64,000 nucleotides of DNA from Streptomyces sp. NBC_00236 (GTDB lineage Bacteria > Actinomycetota > Actinomycetes > Streptomycetales > Streptomycetaceae), in contig NZ_CP108100.1 in assembly GCF_036195045.1 (NCBI RefSeq), positions 4,092,001 to 4,156,000 on the forward strand, written 5' to 3'. The position numbers were made by a program, and so were the translations under genes. The notes below the pieces were generated by a model. The model made no database searches and was not told where the DNA came from. It saw only the letters and a program-made list of their open reading frames with translations. Below are positions 17,110 to 31,305 of the stretch, in pieces. The first letter of the stretch is position 1. Each line of letters begins with the position of its first letter.

Positions 17110-17484
17110 ATGAGCACCTTCAAGGCCAAGAGCATCTGGACCGCCTTCATCACCGCGTTCTTCGCACTCCTCGCGTCGCTGGGCCTCGCAAGCTCCACCG
17201 CGGCAGCCACGGAAGCCACGGTCACGGAGCCGGCGACCACGAGCCACGAGCACAGGGCCCAGGGCGTCGCAACTCCGACCGCCCCGTCGGTGCGATGGAC
17301 CCTCCCGCGTGACCGGGCACTGCCGCCCACGATGAAGCAGCGCATCCGCGCCGAGGCCCACGGCTCCTCGCCCGCCACCCGGACGCTCGCCCCCGACACC
17401 CTGGACACCGCCCGCGCCACGCACGGCACCCGCACCGCCCTCGGCAACGCCCAAGCCCAGGACGGCGTCCCCCTGCCACCCTGA
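17110..17484 (+). CDS. Small secreted protein (resembles DUF6344)
   Basis: A 124-aa protein with a signal-peptide-like N-terminus (basic start, hydrophobic core at about 10-28, cleavage plausible after an Ala-rich stretch around residue 33). The mature part is Thr/Ala/Pro-rich and likely disordered. The ATG is preceded by GAGGGGCC. I recall a Streptomyces family called DUF6344 with this N-terminus; the match is from memory. Function is unknown. Confidence 0.7.
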   Translation: MSTFKAKSIWTAFITAFFALLASLGLASSTAAATEATVTEPATTSHEHRAQGVATPTAPSVRWTLPRDRALPPTMKQRIRAEAHGSSPATRTLAPDTLDTARATHGTRTALGNAQAQDGVPLPP

Positions 17485-17506
17485 GCGCACCGCGCCTGAC
17501 CACGCG

Positions 17507-17539
17507 AGGCCCCTGGACCGGGATCCCCGGCAGGGGCCT
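17507..17539 (+). terminator. Nested hairpin terminator after the small secreted protein gene
   Basis: Outer stem AGGCCCCTG / CAGGGGCCT (17507-17515, 17531-17539) with an inner CCGGG/CCCGG pairing, followed by a T-containing run. Confidence 0.75.
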
Positions 17540-17572
17540 TCTTCATGCCCGCGGGGCGCCCTGCGGGCACGG

Positions 17573-17710
17573 TGCCACACCGCGGGGTGCCCTGCAGGGC
17601 TGTCACGCCACGGGGTGTGCCCTGCGGGGCCGGCGCCACGCCACGGCGCGCCCTGCGGGGCACGTGCCACGCCACGGCGCGCCCTGCCGGGCCGGGTGTC
17701 ACGCCGCGGA
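17573..17710. repeat. Degenerate GC-rich tandem repeat, about five units of 28-33 bp
   Basis: Units built on a core like CACGCCACGG...GCCCTGCGGGG recur with cores starting near 17576, 17604, 17637, 17668 and 17700. The last unit runs into the 3' end of the superinfection-immunity-like gene (stop at 17699-17701). Each unit can form its own short hairpin (GCCCTGCGGGGC). Confidence 0.75.
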
Positions 17711-17899
17711 CGGGACCTCGGGCTTACGCAGGGCCAGCACGAGGGCCACCACCCAGCCCAGGAACGTCGCACCGAAGATGACGTTGATGGCCAGAACCAG
17801 CCACCGGTTGTCCGTCCGCCGGTTGAAGGCGATCAGCGACGGAAGCAGACAGACCGCCAAGCCCGCCAGGGCGAGCAGCCCGGTCACCACGGATTCCAT
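17699..17899 (-). CDS. Superinfection-immunity-like small membrane protein
   Basis: A 66-aa protein with two membrane helices (about residues 4-23 and 33-57) separated by FNRRTDNRW. The pattern of two helices with an N-R-R ... W turn is that of the superinfection immunity protein family (named after phage T4 Imm), which is common as an orphan in bacterial chromosomes; a phage-defence role is not implied. ATG at 17897-17899 has a GGTGGGG ribosome site; an upstream ATG at 17929 is less good. The 3' end is composed of the tandem repeat described at 17573-17710. Confidence 0.72.
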   Translation of the reverse strand: MESVVTGLLALAGLAVCLLPSLIAFNRRTDNRWLVLAINVIFGATFLGWVVALVLALRKPEVPSAA

Positions 17900-17965
17900 A
17901 CGCCCCCCACCTTGATCAATGAGGCGCACACCGTACCCGGCGGAGCCCCAGGGCCGTACGCATGC

Positions 17966-18001
17966 AGAAGGCCGGTAGATCCTGAGATCTACCGGCCTTC
18001 T
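17966..18001. terminator. Hairpin terminator next to tRNA-Ile
   Basis: Perfect 16-bp stem (17966-17981 with 17986-18001), loop CTGA, just downstream of the leftward tRNA-Ile. Confidence 0.88.
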
Positions 18002-18020
18002 GATCTGGCACTTACCGCTG

Positions 18021-18094
18021 TGGGGCTAACAGGATTTGAACCTGTGGCCTCATCCTTATCAGGGATGCGCTCTAACCAACTGAGCTATAGCCCC
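18021..18094 (-). tRNA. tRNA-Ile (anticodon GAT)
   Basis: On the minus strand the 74-nt sequence begins GGGGCTATAGCTCAGTTGGT, has anticodon loop CTGATAAG with GAT, and T-loop GTTCAAATC. The acceptor stem pairs GGGGCTA with TAGCCCC and the discriminator base is A. It corresponds to ileT beside gyrA in mycobacteria. Confidence 0.96.
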
Positions 18095-18171
18095 GCCGCG
18101 CTTTTGTGTCGCGCTGACGTGAAGAAGATTAGCGCACGTCGGGGCCAGTCCCAAAATCGATACCCGTACCG

Positions 18172-18861
18172 CTACTCGTCCTCGGCCAGCGTGAGCTCGA
18201 CTCCGCCCACGAAGCCTGCCGACAGGTTGTAGATGAAGGAGCCCAGCGTCGCCAGCGCGGTCGCCAGCACCACGTCGATCACCGCGATGACCGAGGTGAA
18301 GATCAGCACGCGCGGCAGCGAAAGGAACGACTGCAGGTCGAAGCCGTTGCCCTCGTTGGAACCGGTCGCCTCGCTGATGGTGCCGCCGACGGTCTCGAAG
18401 ACGCCCATGGCGTCCATGACCATCCACAGCACCGCGGACGCGACCACCGTGCAGATGCCGAGTGCGATGGACAGCAGGAAGCTGACCTTCATCACCGACC
18501 ACGGATCCGCCTTGGCCACCCTCAGGCGCGCCTTGCGGGTACGCGGAGTCGTCCGCGCACCCGTCCGGGGTCTGCGGGCCGCCTGGGCCGTTCCCGCGCC
18601 CTGCTGCCCGCCGTAGGACCGGCCGCCGCCCTGGGTCCCGCCCGGAGGCGAGGGGTAGGCCTGCGGCGGGTGGTACGGGCCCGCCTGGCCCGGTGCGGGT
18701 TCCCGCTCACCGGGCAACGGCCCGGTCGCGTAACCCTCGTACTGGGGCTGAGGGCCCCGGGTATCCGTCACAGTGCCCCCTTGGGAGTCCGTGGCAGAGC
18801 CACGGGCACCGTTCCCGCCGGCTCCTGAAGCGGCCGAACCTGCGCCCGTGGCTCCACTCAC
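18172..18861 (-). CDS. DUF3566 family membrane protein
   Basis: A 229-aa protein. The N-terminal ~105 residues are Gly/Pro/Gln-rich and disordered, then a basic patch (TRKARLRVAK) leads into the DUF3566 domain with two membrane helices and the conserved C-terminus (SAGFVGGVELTLAEDE). The start is GTG at 18859-18861, three bases after the gyrA stop, with its GAGGAG ribosome site inside the end of gyrA, so it is the last gene of the gyrB-gyrA transcript. The same arrangement exists in M. tuberculosis (Rv0007). A function is not established. Confidence 0.92.
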   Translation of the reverse strand: MSGATGAGSAASGAGGNGARGSATDSQGGTVTDTRGPQPQYEGYATGPLPGEREPAPGQAGPYHPPQAYPSPPGGTQGGGRSYGGQQGAGTAQAARRPRTGARTTPRTRKARLRVAKADPWSVMKVSFLLSIALGICTVVASAVLWMVMDAMGVFETVGGTISEATGSNEGNGFDLQSFLSLPRVLIFTSVIAVIDVVLATALATLGSFIYNLSAGFVGGVELTLAEDE

Positions 18862-18864
18862 GCT

Positions 18865-21534
<2,670 letters not shown>

Positions 21535-21580
21535 TGCTGGTCAAAGTCCTTTCGCGCTGCGGCTTGCTTGTACGGCCGAC

Positions 21581-24089
<2,509 letters not shown>

Positions 24090-24659
24090 TCATCCATAGG
24101 TGTCGCCCGGGCCCGTGCTGCCCGGCACGCGCAGCGGACCGTATCGCCGCGCGGGCCCTCCCGGCCCCAGGACCTTGATCATCCGTACGGTGCCGTGTCC
24201 CAGATCCGCGTTCAGCCGGGCCACCAGCTGCGGTGCCAGCAGCCTCAGCTGCGTCGCCCACGCCGTGGAGTCGCACTGCACCGTCAGAACCCGCTCGTCG
24301 GGGTCCTCGTCGTATCGCAACGGCACACAGTGATTCGCCAGGTCGTCACCCACGATCTGCGGCCAGCGGCCCATCACACCGCCCACCGCGGCCGGTGTCT
24401 CCCAGCCGCGCTCGGTGATCAGACGGTTGATCGCGGCTCCCAGCGGCAGTGGGTCCCGGCCGTCGGCGCGCGCACCGGAACGCAGCCCGCCGCCCCGCCG
24501 GGCCTGCTTCTTCTGCTGGGCGGCCGCCCCGCGCGCCTTCGCCTGCTCCTTCGCCGCGCGCAGGGCCACCCGCGCCAGGTCCACTCCCGAGGGCTCCGGC
24601 TGCCTCGCCGGGCCCTCGGCCGGTCCGGCCGGGTCCTTGCCGTCTCCGTCGCCGCTCAC
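24090..24659 (-). CDS. dciA: DUF721 / DciA-type helicase-associated protein
   Basis: A 189-aa protein. The N-terminal half is Ala/Gln/Arg-rich, and the DUF721 domain (about residues 70-165) has the family landmarks: [23 protein letters not shown] ([13 protein letters not shown]) and [11 protein letters not shown]721 proteins were shown to be DciA, the ancestral partner that helps load or operate the DnaB replicative helicase in bacteria lacking DnaC/DnaI. The start is GTG at 24657-24659, overlapping the recF stop as GTGA, so translation is coupled. Its place among recF, dnaN, dnaA and gyrB fits a replication role; an older view of such genes was 'hypothetical'. Confidence 0.87.
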   Translation of the reverse strand: MSGDGDGKDPAGPAEGPARQPEPSGVDLARVALRAAKEQAKARGAAAQQKKQARRGGGLRSGARADGRDPLPLGAAINRLITERGWETPAAVGGVMGRWPQIVGDDLANHCVPLRYDEDPDERVLTVQCDSTAWATQLRLLAPQLVARLNADLGHGTVRMIKVLGPGGPARRYGPLRVPGSTGPGDTYG

Positions 24660-25786
24660 AGCCGCTCCACCTCACCGGCGGACACTGCGTACCGCGTCCC
24701 CGCGAGCACTCCGGGGACGTCGTCGTCCACCGCGGCCGTCACCAGCACCTGCTCGCCGGGGGCCACCAGCTCGGCCAGCCGCTCCCGGCGCCGCGCGTCC
24801 AGTTCGGCGAAGACGTCGTCCAGCACCAGCACCGGCTCATTGCCCTCGGAGCGGAGCAGATCGTACGAGGCCAGCCGCAGGGCCAGCGCGTACGACCAGG
24901 ACTCACCATGGCTGGCGTACCCCTTGGCCGGCATTCCGCGCAGGCCCAGGACCAGGTCGTCGCGGTGCGGGCCGACCAGCGTCACGCCGCGCTCGATCTC
25001 CTGCTTGCGCACGTCGGCGAGGGCCGCGATCAGCTGCCCGTACAGCTCCTCGCGCGTGCGCGCGGGCTCCACCTCCGCGCCCACCGAGCTCCGGTACTCC
25101 AGCGTCACCGGACCGCCGCCCGGCGCCACGTCCGCGTACGCCTTGTCGGCGAGGGGCTGCAGCGTCGCGATCAGATCCAGCCGTTGCGCCAGCAGCTCGG
25201 CGCCCACGTGGCCCAGATGCTGGTCCCACACGTCGAGCGTCGACAGGTCCATCGACCGTCCGCCGTGGCGGCGCGCCATCGCCGCGGACTTCAGCAGTGT
25301 GTTGCGCTGTTTCAGCACCCGCTCGTAGTCGGAACGCACCCCGGCCATGCGCGGTGACCGCGCGGTGACCAGCTCGTCGAGGAACCGCCGGCGCTCGCCG
25401 GGGTCGCCCTTGACCAGCGCGAGATCCTCCGGCGCGAACAGCACCGTGCGCACTATCCCCAGCACATCACGGGGTCTGACCTGCGACGACCTATTGATCC
25501 GGGCACGATTGGCCTTGCCCGGGTTCAGCTCCAGTTCGACCAGCTGGTACCGCTCGCCCTGGGTGACGGCCGCCCTGATGACGGCCCGGTCGGCCCCCAT
25601 CCGCACCAGCGGCGCGTCGGAGGAGACGCGGTGGCTGCCGAGCGTCGCGAGATAGCCGACGGCCTCGACGAGATTGGTCTTGCCCTGCCCGTTGGCGCCC
25701 ACGAACGCGGTGACGCCCGGGTCGAGAGGAACCTCGACCCGGGCGTACGAGCGGAAGTCGGCCAGCGACAGATGCGTGACATGCAT
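24656..25786 (-). CDS. recF: DNA replication and repair protein RecF
   Basis: A 376-aa SMC-like ATPase that helps load RecA at single-strand gaps. Walker A is GANGQGKT (30-37), the signature/Walker B part is [12 protein letters not shown] near the C-terminus. The length and the N-terminus ([13 protein letters not shown]) are standard. The start is ATG 25784-25786, and the stop overlaps dciA. Same strand as dnaN and gnd, in the conserved dnaN-gnd-recF order. Confidence 0.97.
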   Translation of the reverse strand: MHVTHLSLADFRSYARVEVPLDPGVTAFVGANGQGKTNLVEAVGYLATLGSHRVSSDAPLVRMGADRAVIRAAVTQGERYQLVELELNPGKANRARINRSSQVRPRDVLGIVRTVLFAPEDLALVKGDPGERRRFLDELVTARSPRMAGVRSDYERVLKQRNTLLKSAAMARRHGGRSMDLSTLDVWDQHLGHVGAELLAQRLDLIATLQPLADKAYADVAPGGGPVTLEYRSSVGAEVEPARTREELYGQLIAALADVRKQEIERGVTLVGPHRDDLVLGLRGMPAKGYASHGESWSYALALRLASYDLLRSEGNEPVLVLDDVFAELDARRRERLAELVAPGEQVLVTAAVDDDVPGVLAGTRYAVSAGEVERL

Positions 25787-25852
25787 GGTGTACGCCGACC
25801 TTTCCGGCTTTCCGCTCCGTGCTCCGTTGCGGCTGCTGCTTGTTCTCGGCCG

Positions 25853-26731
25853 CTACTTCTTGTTCTCGACCGCGTGGCCGCCGAACTGGTTGCGCAGCGC
25901 GGCGATCATCTTCATCTGCGGGGAGTCGTCCTGCCGCGAGGCGAAGCGCGCGAAGAGCGAGGCGGTGATCGCGGGCAGCGGAACGGCGTTGTCGATGGCG
26001 GCCTCCACCGTCCAGCGGCCCTCGCCGGAGTCGGCGGCGAAGCCACGGAGCTGGTCCAGGTGCTCGTCGTCGTCCAGCGCGTTGACCGCCAGGTCGAGCA
26101 GCCAGGAACGGATGACCGTGCCCTCCTGCCAGGAACGGAAGACCTCGCGCACGTCCGTGACGGAGTCGACCTTCTCCAGGAGCTCCCAGCCCTCGGCGTA
26201 GGCCTGCATCATGGCGTACTCGATGCCGTTGTGAACCATCTTCGCGAAGTGGCCGGCGCCGACCTTGCCCGCGTGGACGGAACCGAAGTCACCCTCGGGC
26301 TTCAGGGCGTCGAAGACCGGCTGGACCTTCGCGACGTGCTCGGCGTCGCCGCCGTACATCAGCGCGTAGCCGTTCTCCAGGCCCCAGACGCCGCCGGAGA
26401 CTCCGCAGTCGACGAAACCGATGCCCTTGATGCCCAGCTCGACCGCGTGCTTCTCGTCGTCGGTCCAGCGGGAGTTCCCGCCGTCCACGACGATGTCGCC
26501 GGGCGAGAGGAGCTCGGCCAGCTCGTCGATCGTCGACTGGGTCGCGGCACCGGCCGGGACCATGACCCACACGACGCGGGGGCCCTTCAGCTTGCCCACG
26601 AGCTCTTCGAGGCTGTGGACATCGGCGACGTCCGGGTTGCGGTCGTAACCGATGACGGTGTGGCCAGCGCGGCGGATGCGCTCGCGCATGTTGCCGCCCA
26701 TCTTGCCGAGGCCGACGAGACCGAGCTCCAT
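25853..26731 (-). CDS. gnd: 6-phosphogluconate dehydrogenase (decarboxylating), short form
   Basis: A 292-aa enzyme of the short, YqeC/GntZ-like class (classical Gnd is ~470 aa). It oxidises and decarboxylates 6-phosphogluconate to ribulose 5-phosphate. The Rossmann motif GLGKMGGN is at the N-terminus, the substrate-binding region contains DCGVSGGVWG, and the catalytic-type Lys/Asn are in AGHFAKMVHNGIEY. Length suggests NAD preference, which is inference. It is inserted between dnaN and recF, as in other Streptomyces and in M. smegmatis. Confidence 0.94.
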   Translation of the reverse strand: MELGLVGLGKMGGNMRERIRRAGHTVIGYDRNPDVADVHSLEELVGKLKGPRVVWVMVPAGAATQSTIDELAELLSPGDIVVDGGNSRWTDDEKHAVELGIKGIGFVDCGVSGGVWGLENGYALMYGGDAEHVAKVQPVFDALKPEGDFGSVHAGKVGAGHFAKMVHNGIEYAMMQAYAEGWELLEKVDSVTDVREVFRSWQEGTVIRSWLLDLAVNALDDDEHLDQLRGFAADSGEGRWTVEAAIDNAVPLPAITASLFARFASRQDDSPQMKMIAALRNQFGGHAVENKK

Positions 26732-26832
26732 CAGAGATTCCTTAAGCGTTGTGCCGATTCGTACCCAGGACCGAGCCTACGCCCGGCGGGGGACAGGACG
26801 CCGGGCATGCTCGGCGCTGAACATGCCCGTCG

Positions 26833-26868
26833 GGTCCTGCCGCGATTCAGTGAACGAACGGCAGGACC
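26833..26868. terminator. Hairpin after dnaN
   Basis: A 10-bp stem GGTCCTGCCG / CGGCAGGACC (26833-26842, 26859-26868) just downstream of the leftward dnaN stop. Confidence 0.65.
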
Positions 26869-26878
26869 GGTGACCGGA

Positions 26879-28009
26879 TCAGCCGGAGAGGCGCACCGGC
26901 ATGATCAGGTACTTGTACGCATCGTCCGCCTCGGCGTCCACGGCAGGCCGGCCGCTGAGCAGCGCGGGCTTGGTGGACGTCGTGAAGGAGAGCTGGGCGA
27001 CCGGCGAGTCGATGGCGCTCAGGCCGTCGAGCAGGAAGGTCGGGTTGAAGGCGATCGAGATGTCGTCGCCCTCCAGGACGGAGTCGACGCGCTCCACAGC
27101 CTGTGCATCGTCACTGGAACCCGCTTCGAGGATCAGGACGCCCTGCTCGAAGCTGAGCCGCACCGGGGTGTTGCGCTCGGCCACCAGGGCCACGCGCTTG
27201 ACGGCCTCGACGAACGGCGCCGTCTCGATGACCGCGACCGAGTTGAACTCGGTGGGGAAGAGCGTGCGGTACTTCGGCAGGTCGCCTTCGAGCAGTCGGG
27301 TGGTCGTCCGCCGGCCCGCGCCCTCGAAGCCGATGAGGCCTTCGCCTGCGCCGGAGCCCGACAGGGCGAGCGTCACGGTGTCACCGCTGGTCAGAGCCTT
27401 GGCGGTGTCCAGCAGCGTCTTGGCAGGCACCAGAGCGACGGCGGAGGCGTCGGCGTTCTCCGGCTTCCAGAGGAACTCGCGGACCGCGAAGCGGTAGCGG
27501 TCGGTGGAGGCGAGGGTGACGGTGTCTCCCTCGATCTCGATGCGCACACCGGTCAGCACGGGCAGCGTGTCGTCGCGGCCCGCGGCGATGGCGACCTGGG
27601 CGGCGGCGGAGGCGAAGACCTCGCCGGGCACGGTGCCGGTGGCGGTCGGCATCTGCGGGAGTGCGGGGTATTCCTCCACAGGAAGGGTGTGGAGTGTGAA
27701 CCGCGAGGATCCGCAGGCGACCGTCGCCCGTACACCGTCTGTGGAAATCTCCACCGGCCGGTTGGGCAGGGCGCGGCAGATGTCGGCGAGCAGCCGGCCG
27801 GAGACGAGCACCGTGCCGTCCTCCTCGATCTCGGCATCCACCGAGACCCGGGCCGAGACCTCGTAGTCGAAGCTCGAGAAGCTGAGGGCGCCGTCCTCAG
27901 CCTTCAGCAGAAGGCCCGCAAGAACGGGCGCCGGCGGACGGGCCGGGAGGCTACGGGCCACCCAGGCCACAGCCTCCGCGAGTACATCGCGCTCCACCCG
28001 GATCTTCAC
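26879..28009 (-). CDS. dnaN: DNA polymerase III beta sliding clamp
   Basis: A 376-aa processivity clamp with three repeated clamp folds. The C-terminal YLIMPVRL is the hallmark end. The start is GTG at 28007-28009, eight bases after AGGAGG, giving KIRVERDVLAEAV at the N-terminus as in other Streptomyces. The open frame continues upstream through oriC but has no ribosome site or conservation-like sequence there. It is the first gene left of oriC and is transcribed away from it. Confidence 0.98.
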   Translation of the reverse strand: MKIRVERDVLAEAVAWVARSLPARPPAPVLAGLLLKAEDGALSFSSFDYEVSARVSVDAEIEEDGTVLVSGRLLADICRALPNRPVEISTDGVRATVACGSSRFTLHTLPVEEYPALPQMPTATGTVPGEVFASAAAQVAIAAGRDDTLPVLTGVRIEIEGDTVTLASTDRYRFAVREFLWKPENADASAVALVPAKTLLDTAKALTSGDTVTLALSGSGAGEGLIGFEGAGRRTTTRLLEGDLPKYRTLFPTEFNSVAVIETAPFVEAVKRVALVAERNTPVRLSFEQGVLILEAGSSDDAQAVERVDSVLEGDDISIAFNPTFLLDGLSAIDSPVAQLSFTTSTKPALLSGRPAVDAEADDAYKYLIMPVRLSG

Positions 28010-28960
28010 CGGAACCGCCTCCTGCTGTTGCTCGCTCGCCCTGCTGGCCTTCGTCGTCTGGTCGGGTCGCTCCACCGATGCCGGGGGGAGGACGCCGGGG
28101 ACCAGTCTGACGTACGGCACCGACACTCGGTGCTGCTCGGGGTCAAGTCGCGACAAGAGGTTCGGAGAGCTCCGGCGCCGAGTTGTGCACAGGCCCCACT
28201 TCGAAGCGGATTCCGGGCTAACTATAGGTGGCAGTAGTAGTAGGGCCTGTGGATACGGTGGATAACGTCGTTTTCCCAGGTCAGGCCCTGTTTTTTGTCC
28301 ACCGACCCTGTGGGTGGGACCGGTGGACAACCCGGTGTTTCTGTGGACACCCGAAAGTTGTGCACACCCGATACACAGGGCAGGGGGGTTTCTCCCCAGG
28401 GCTGTCCCCAGCTTTACCCACGTTCCCCACAGCCCAACCGACCCTCTCGGTGTGACGCCTTTCACTCGGGGCGGTGAAAGCGGGTGTTGCGTTGCCGAAC
28501 AGTGGACAGCGGTGTGGAGAAGCCCGTCCTTCCTGGGGAAAACAGCCGCCGCCCTGTGGGCCGACGGTGGACAACGTCGAAGGTGCCCTGTGGACGAAAA
28601 ACTTGTCCACAGGCTGTGGATCATTGTTGACCACAAATCCCCAGGCCCCTGAGCTGGCCTGATGGAGTATCGGCTGCCTCGCCTGTGGAAGCAGTATGGA
28701 CAACTTTTGGATCCCCAGGCTGTGGAGGGAAAATTCTCCCCAGATCTGTGGAGAACACCCGTGTCCTGGCAGGTATTCGAACAGCGCGGCCGGGCGGAAG
28801 CGCCCGGCATCGGCGTGACGACGGTCTGCCAGCGCCTCTCCATCGCCTCCGACAGGGTTGGCGGGCACTCCACGGGGAACGGAGAAGGGCGCTGTGCGGA
28901 CTCCTGACGAGTCCGCACAGCGCCCTTCGGTCGCGTGCGTGGCCGGCTGCGGGAGAGCCG
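28010..28960. other. Chromosomal replication origin oriC
   Basis: Gene-free 951-bp dnaN-dnaA interval full of DnaA-box-like 9-mers in both orientations. Starts at or within one mismatch of TTGTCCACA or TTATCCACA: 28183, 28248, 28257, 28295, 28322, 28342, 28358, 28566, 28589, 28603 (exact), 28615, 28627 and 28695. They fall into a left group (28183-28366) and a right group (28566-28703) separated by about 200 bp. An AT-richer stretch with repeated AGT lies at 28219-28245. The dnaN promoter must lie in the left part. The layout and size agree with the known Streptomyces oriC. Confidence 0.96.
28884..28928. terminator. dnaA terminator at the right border of oriC
   Basis: Perfect 20-bp stem (28884-28903 with 28909-28928), loop CTGAC, directly after the leftward dnaA stop. 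It would stop dnaA transcription from running into oriC. Confidence 0.92.
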
Positions 28961-30766
28961 TCAGCCGTTCTTGATGCGGTTGGTGAGCTCGGTGACCTGG
29001 TTGTAGATGGAGCGCCGCTCCGCCATCAGCGCGCGGATCTTGCGGTCGGCGTGCATCACCGTCGTATGGTCCCGGCCGCCGAACTGGGCACCGATCTTGG
29101 GCAGTGACAGGTCCGTCAGCTCGCGGCACAGATACATGGCGATCTGGCGCGCCGTCACCAGCACACGGCTGCGGGAGGATCCGCAGAGATCCTCCACCGT
29201 CAGACCGAAGTAGTCCGCGGTCGCCGCCATGATGGCCGTCGCCGTGATCTCCGGAGCCGAGTCCTCGCCGCCGGGGATCAGGTCCTTCAGCACGATCTCG
29301 GTCAGACCGAGGTCCACCGGCTGACGGTTGAGGCTGGCGAAGGCCGTCACCCGGATGAGAGCGCCCTCCAGCTCACGGATGTTGCGGGAGATACGGGAGG
29401 CGATGAACTCCAGGACCTCCGGAGGGGCGTTGAGCTGCTCCTGCACCGCCTTCTTGCGCAGGATCGCGATGCGCGTCTCCAGCTCCGGAGGCTGCACATC
29501 GGTGGTCAGACCCCACTCAAAACGATTCCGCAGCCGGTCCTCCAAGGTCACCAACTGCTTGGGCGGGCGGTCCGAGGACAGCACGATCTGCTTGTTGGCG
29601 TTGTGGAGCGTATTGAACGTGTGGAAGAACTCCTCCTGCGTCGACTCCTTGCTCGCCAGGAACTGGATGTCGTCGACCAGCAGGATGTCCACATCGCGGT
29701 ACCGCTTGCGGAAGGTGTCGCCCTTGCCGTCACGGATCGAGTTGATGAACTCGTTGGTGAACTCCTCCGAGCTCACGTACCGCACGCGGGTGCCGGGGTA
29801 CAGGCTGCGGGCGTAGTGCCCGATGGCATGCAGCAGGTGGGTCTTGCCGAGCCCGGACTCCCCGTAGATGAAGAGCGGGTTGTACGCCTTCGCGGGCGCT
29901 TCGGCCACCGCGACGGCCGCGGCGTGCGCGAACCGGTTCGAGGCCCCGATGACGAAGGTGTCGAAGAGGTACTTCGGGTTCAGCCGGGCGTGCGGCTCAC
30001 CGGGGCCGGGCGCCGGTGCGGGCTGTGCGCCCATGGGGCCGGTGCCGCCGCCGGGCCGTCCGGTGCCGCCGCCCTGCCGGTGCTGGGGCTCCTGCATGTC
30101 GTGGCGCTCGGGCCGCTGGGACTCGTATCCCTGGCGCTCGGGCGGTTGCGGACGGTAGTCGTGCTGTGGCTGCTGCTGCTGGGGGCGGCCGCTTCCGTAC
30201 GGCTCGCGCCACTGCTCGGGGGACGGATCGCGGTCCTGGAACCCGCCGAGCCGGGGCTGCTGCCAGGAGAGGTCCTCCTGGGTGCGCGGCCACGCACCGG
30301 GCTCGGGCCGCTGCTGCTGGTAGTCGGGGTAGGCGGGCCGGGCCGTCGGCATGCCGTCGTCCGAGGGCCGGTGGCCGTATCCGTCATAGCCGTCGTTGTG
30401 CTGACGCTCGTCGTGCGGGGGTCCCTGGTAGCGGTGCTGCTGCGGCTGCTGGGACTGGTGCATGGGGGGCGCCGGCGGATTCGGCGGTTCGCCCGCGGAG
30501 TCGTCGACCGTGATCGCGATCCGGATCGGCCGCCCGCACTCGCGGCTCAGGGTCTCGCTGATGAGCGGGGCGAGCCGGCCCTCCAGGACGCGCTTGCCCC
30601 ATTCGTTGGGGACGGCGAGCAGCGCGGTGTCGGCGACCAGGGCGAGCGGCTGGCAGCGCTCGATCCACTGCTTGTCCTTGGGCTCGATGCCCTGCTGGCC
30701 CTCCCCGAGGAGTTGCTCCAGCACGCGTGGCCACACTGCGGCAAGATCGGCAGGTACGTCAGCCAC
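28961..30766 (-). CDS. dnaA: Chromosomal replication initiator DnaA
   Basis: A 601-aa initiator. Domain I covers residues 1-95; domain II is a long, disordered linker (about 95-260) rich in Gln, Pro, Arg, Tyr and Gly, which is typical of Streptomyces and makes the protein much longer than the ~450-aa norm. Domain III is AAA+ with Walker A GESGLGKT (about 302-309), Walker B LLVDDIQF and sensor motifs; domain IV has the DnaA-box-reading signature [15 protein letters not shown]. The start is GTG at 30764-30766. It is transcribed towards oriC. Two DnaA boxes lie 140-160 bp upstream. Confidence 0.98.
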   Translation of the reverse strand: MADVPADLAAVWPRVLEQLLGEGQQGIEPKDKQWIERCQPLALVADTALLAVPNEWGKRVLEGRLAPLISETLSRECGRPIRIAITVDDSAGEPPNPPAPPMHQSQQPQQHRYQGPPHDERQHNDGYDGYGHRPSDDGMPTARPAYPDYQQQRPEPGAWPRTQEDLSWQQPRLGGFQDRDPSPEQWREPYGSGRPQQQQPQHDYRPQPPERQGYESQRPERHDMQEPQHRQGGGTGRPGGGTGPMGAQPAPAPGPGEPHARLNPKYLFDTFVIGASNRFAHAAAVAVAEAPAKAYNPLFIYGESGLGKTHLLHAIGHYARSLYPGTRVRYVSSEEFTNEFINSIRDGKGDTFRKRYRDVDILLVDDIQFLASKESTQEEFFHTFNTLHNANKQIVLSSDRPPKQLVTLEDRLRNRFEWGLTTDVQPPELETRIAILRKKAVQEQLNAPPEVLEFIASRISRNIRELEGALIRVTAFASLNRQPVDLGLTEIVLKDLIPGGEDSAPEITATAIMAATADYFGLTVEDLCGSSRSRVLVTARQIAMYLCRELTDLSLPKIGAQFGGRDHTTVMHADRKIRALMAERRSIYNQVTELTNRIKNG

Positions 30767-31146
30767 AAGGCACGCTCTCTCGCTGGTCCCACGAATGTGT
30801 GGTTCTCGGGACGTATGGGTCGGGATGGGTGAGGACCGGCAGGCGGGAAGAAAAAGAACCGGAGTTCAGCCACGGTAGGCGGGCCGACCCATGCGGTTCA
30901 AGTCGTTGTCCACAGGCTGTGCACAATGGGGGGCCCGACAGGGTCGGTTTGACCGGATGGCGTAGCCGCGCGTACCGTGACCAGGTCGAGTTGTCGATGG
31001 CTGCTGCCGCCTGCCTCCGATGGGCAAAGATCACGATCTGTGATTGTGAAGCGGTGCAACTAGGGCGTTTACGCGAGTCTCTCGTGGGCGCACGGTGACA
31101 GCCAGGCGATGTCCCGCCAACAAACGATCATTACTGGAGCCCCCGA
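30767..31146. promoter_or_regulatory. dnaA / rpmH divergent promoter region with two DnaA boxes
   Basis: A 380-bp gap. An exact TTGTCCACA at 30906-30914 and the complement of TTGTGCACA at 30918-30926 (one mismatch) face each other with a 3-bp spacer. Such a pair in the dnaA promoter indicates autoregulation by DnaA, as described for Streptomyces. rpmH promoter elements should lie near the right end; I could not assign them by eye. Confidence 0.8.
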
Positions 31147-31284
31147 GTGAGCAAGCGCACCTTCCAGCCGAACAACCGTCGTCGCGCGAAGACCCACGGT
31201 TTCCGTCTGCGTATGCGGACCCGTGCCGGCCGCGCGATCCTCGCGTCCCGCCGTGGCAAGGGCCGCGCCAGCCTGTCCGCCTGA
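31147..31284 (+). CDS. rpmH: 50S ribosomal protein L34 (bL34)
   Basis: A 45-aa, very basic protein: [19 protein letters not shown] at the N-terminus is the L34 signature, and the protein ends in GRASLSA. The start is GTG at 31147 with a GGAG ribosome site about 8 bases upstream; TGA at 31282-31284. It is the first gene to the right of dnaA and heads the rpmH-rnpA-yidD-yidC-khpB-rsmG series. Confidence 0.97.
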   Translation: MSKRTFQPNNRRRAKTHGFRLRMRTRAGRAILASRRGKGRASLSA

Positions 31285-31305
31285 TCGCGTACAGGTCGTC
31301 ATGAC

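Noticed and set aside
17573..17710. Possible CRISPR array
   Set aside because: Units are contiguous and degenerate, with no unique spacers and no cas genes.
17699..17899. Phage remnant because of the superinfection-immunity-like protein
   Set aside because: No integrase, structural or lysis genes nearby; the family is common as a chromosomal orphan.
10957..18094. Attachment-site remnants at the two tRNAs
   Set aside because: I looked for repeated tRNA 3' ends in the block and found none by eye; an integrative element is not supported directly.
28010..28918. Upstream extension of dnaN through oriC
   Set aside because: Translation of oriC DNA without ribosome site; AGGAGG before GTG 28009 fixes the start.
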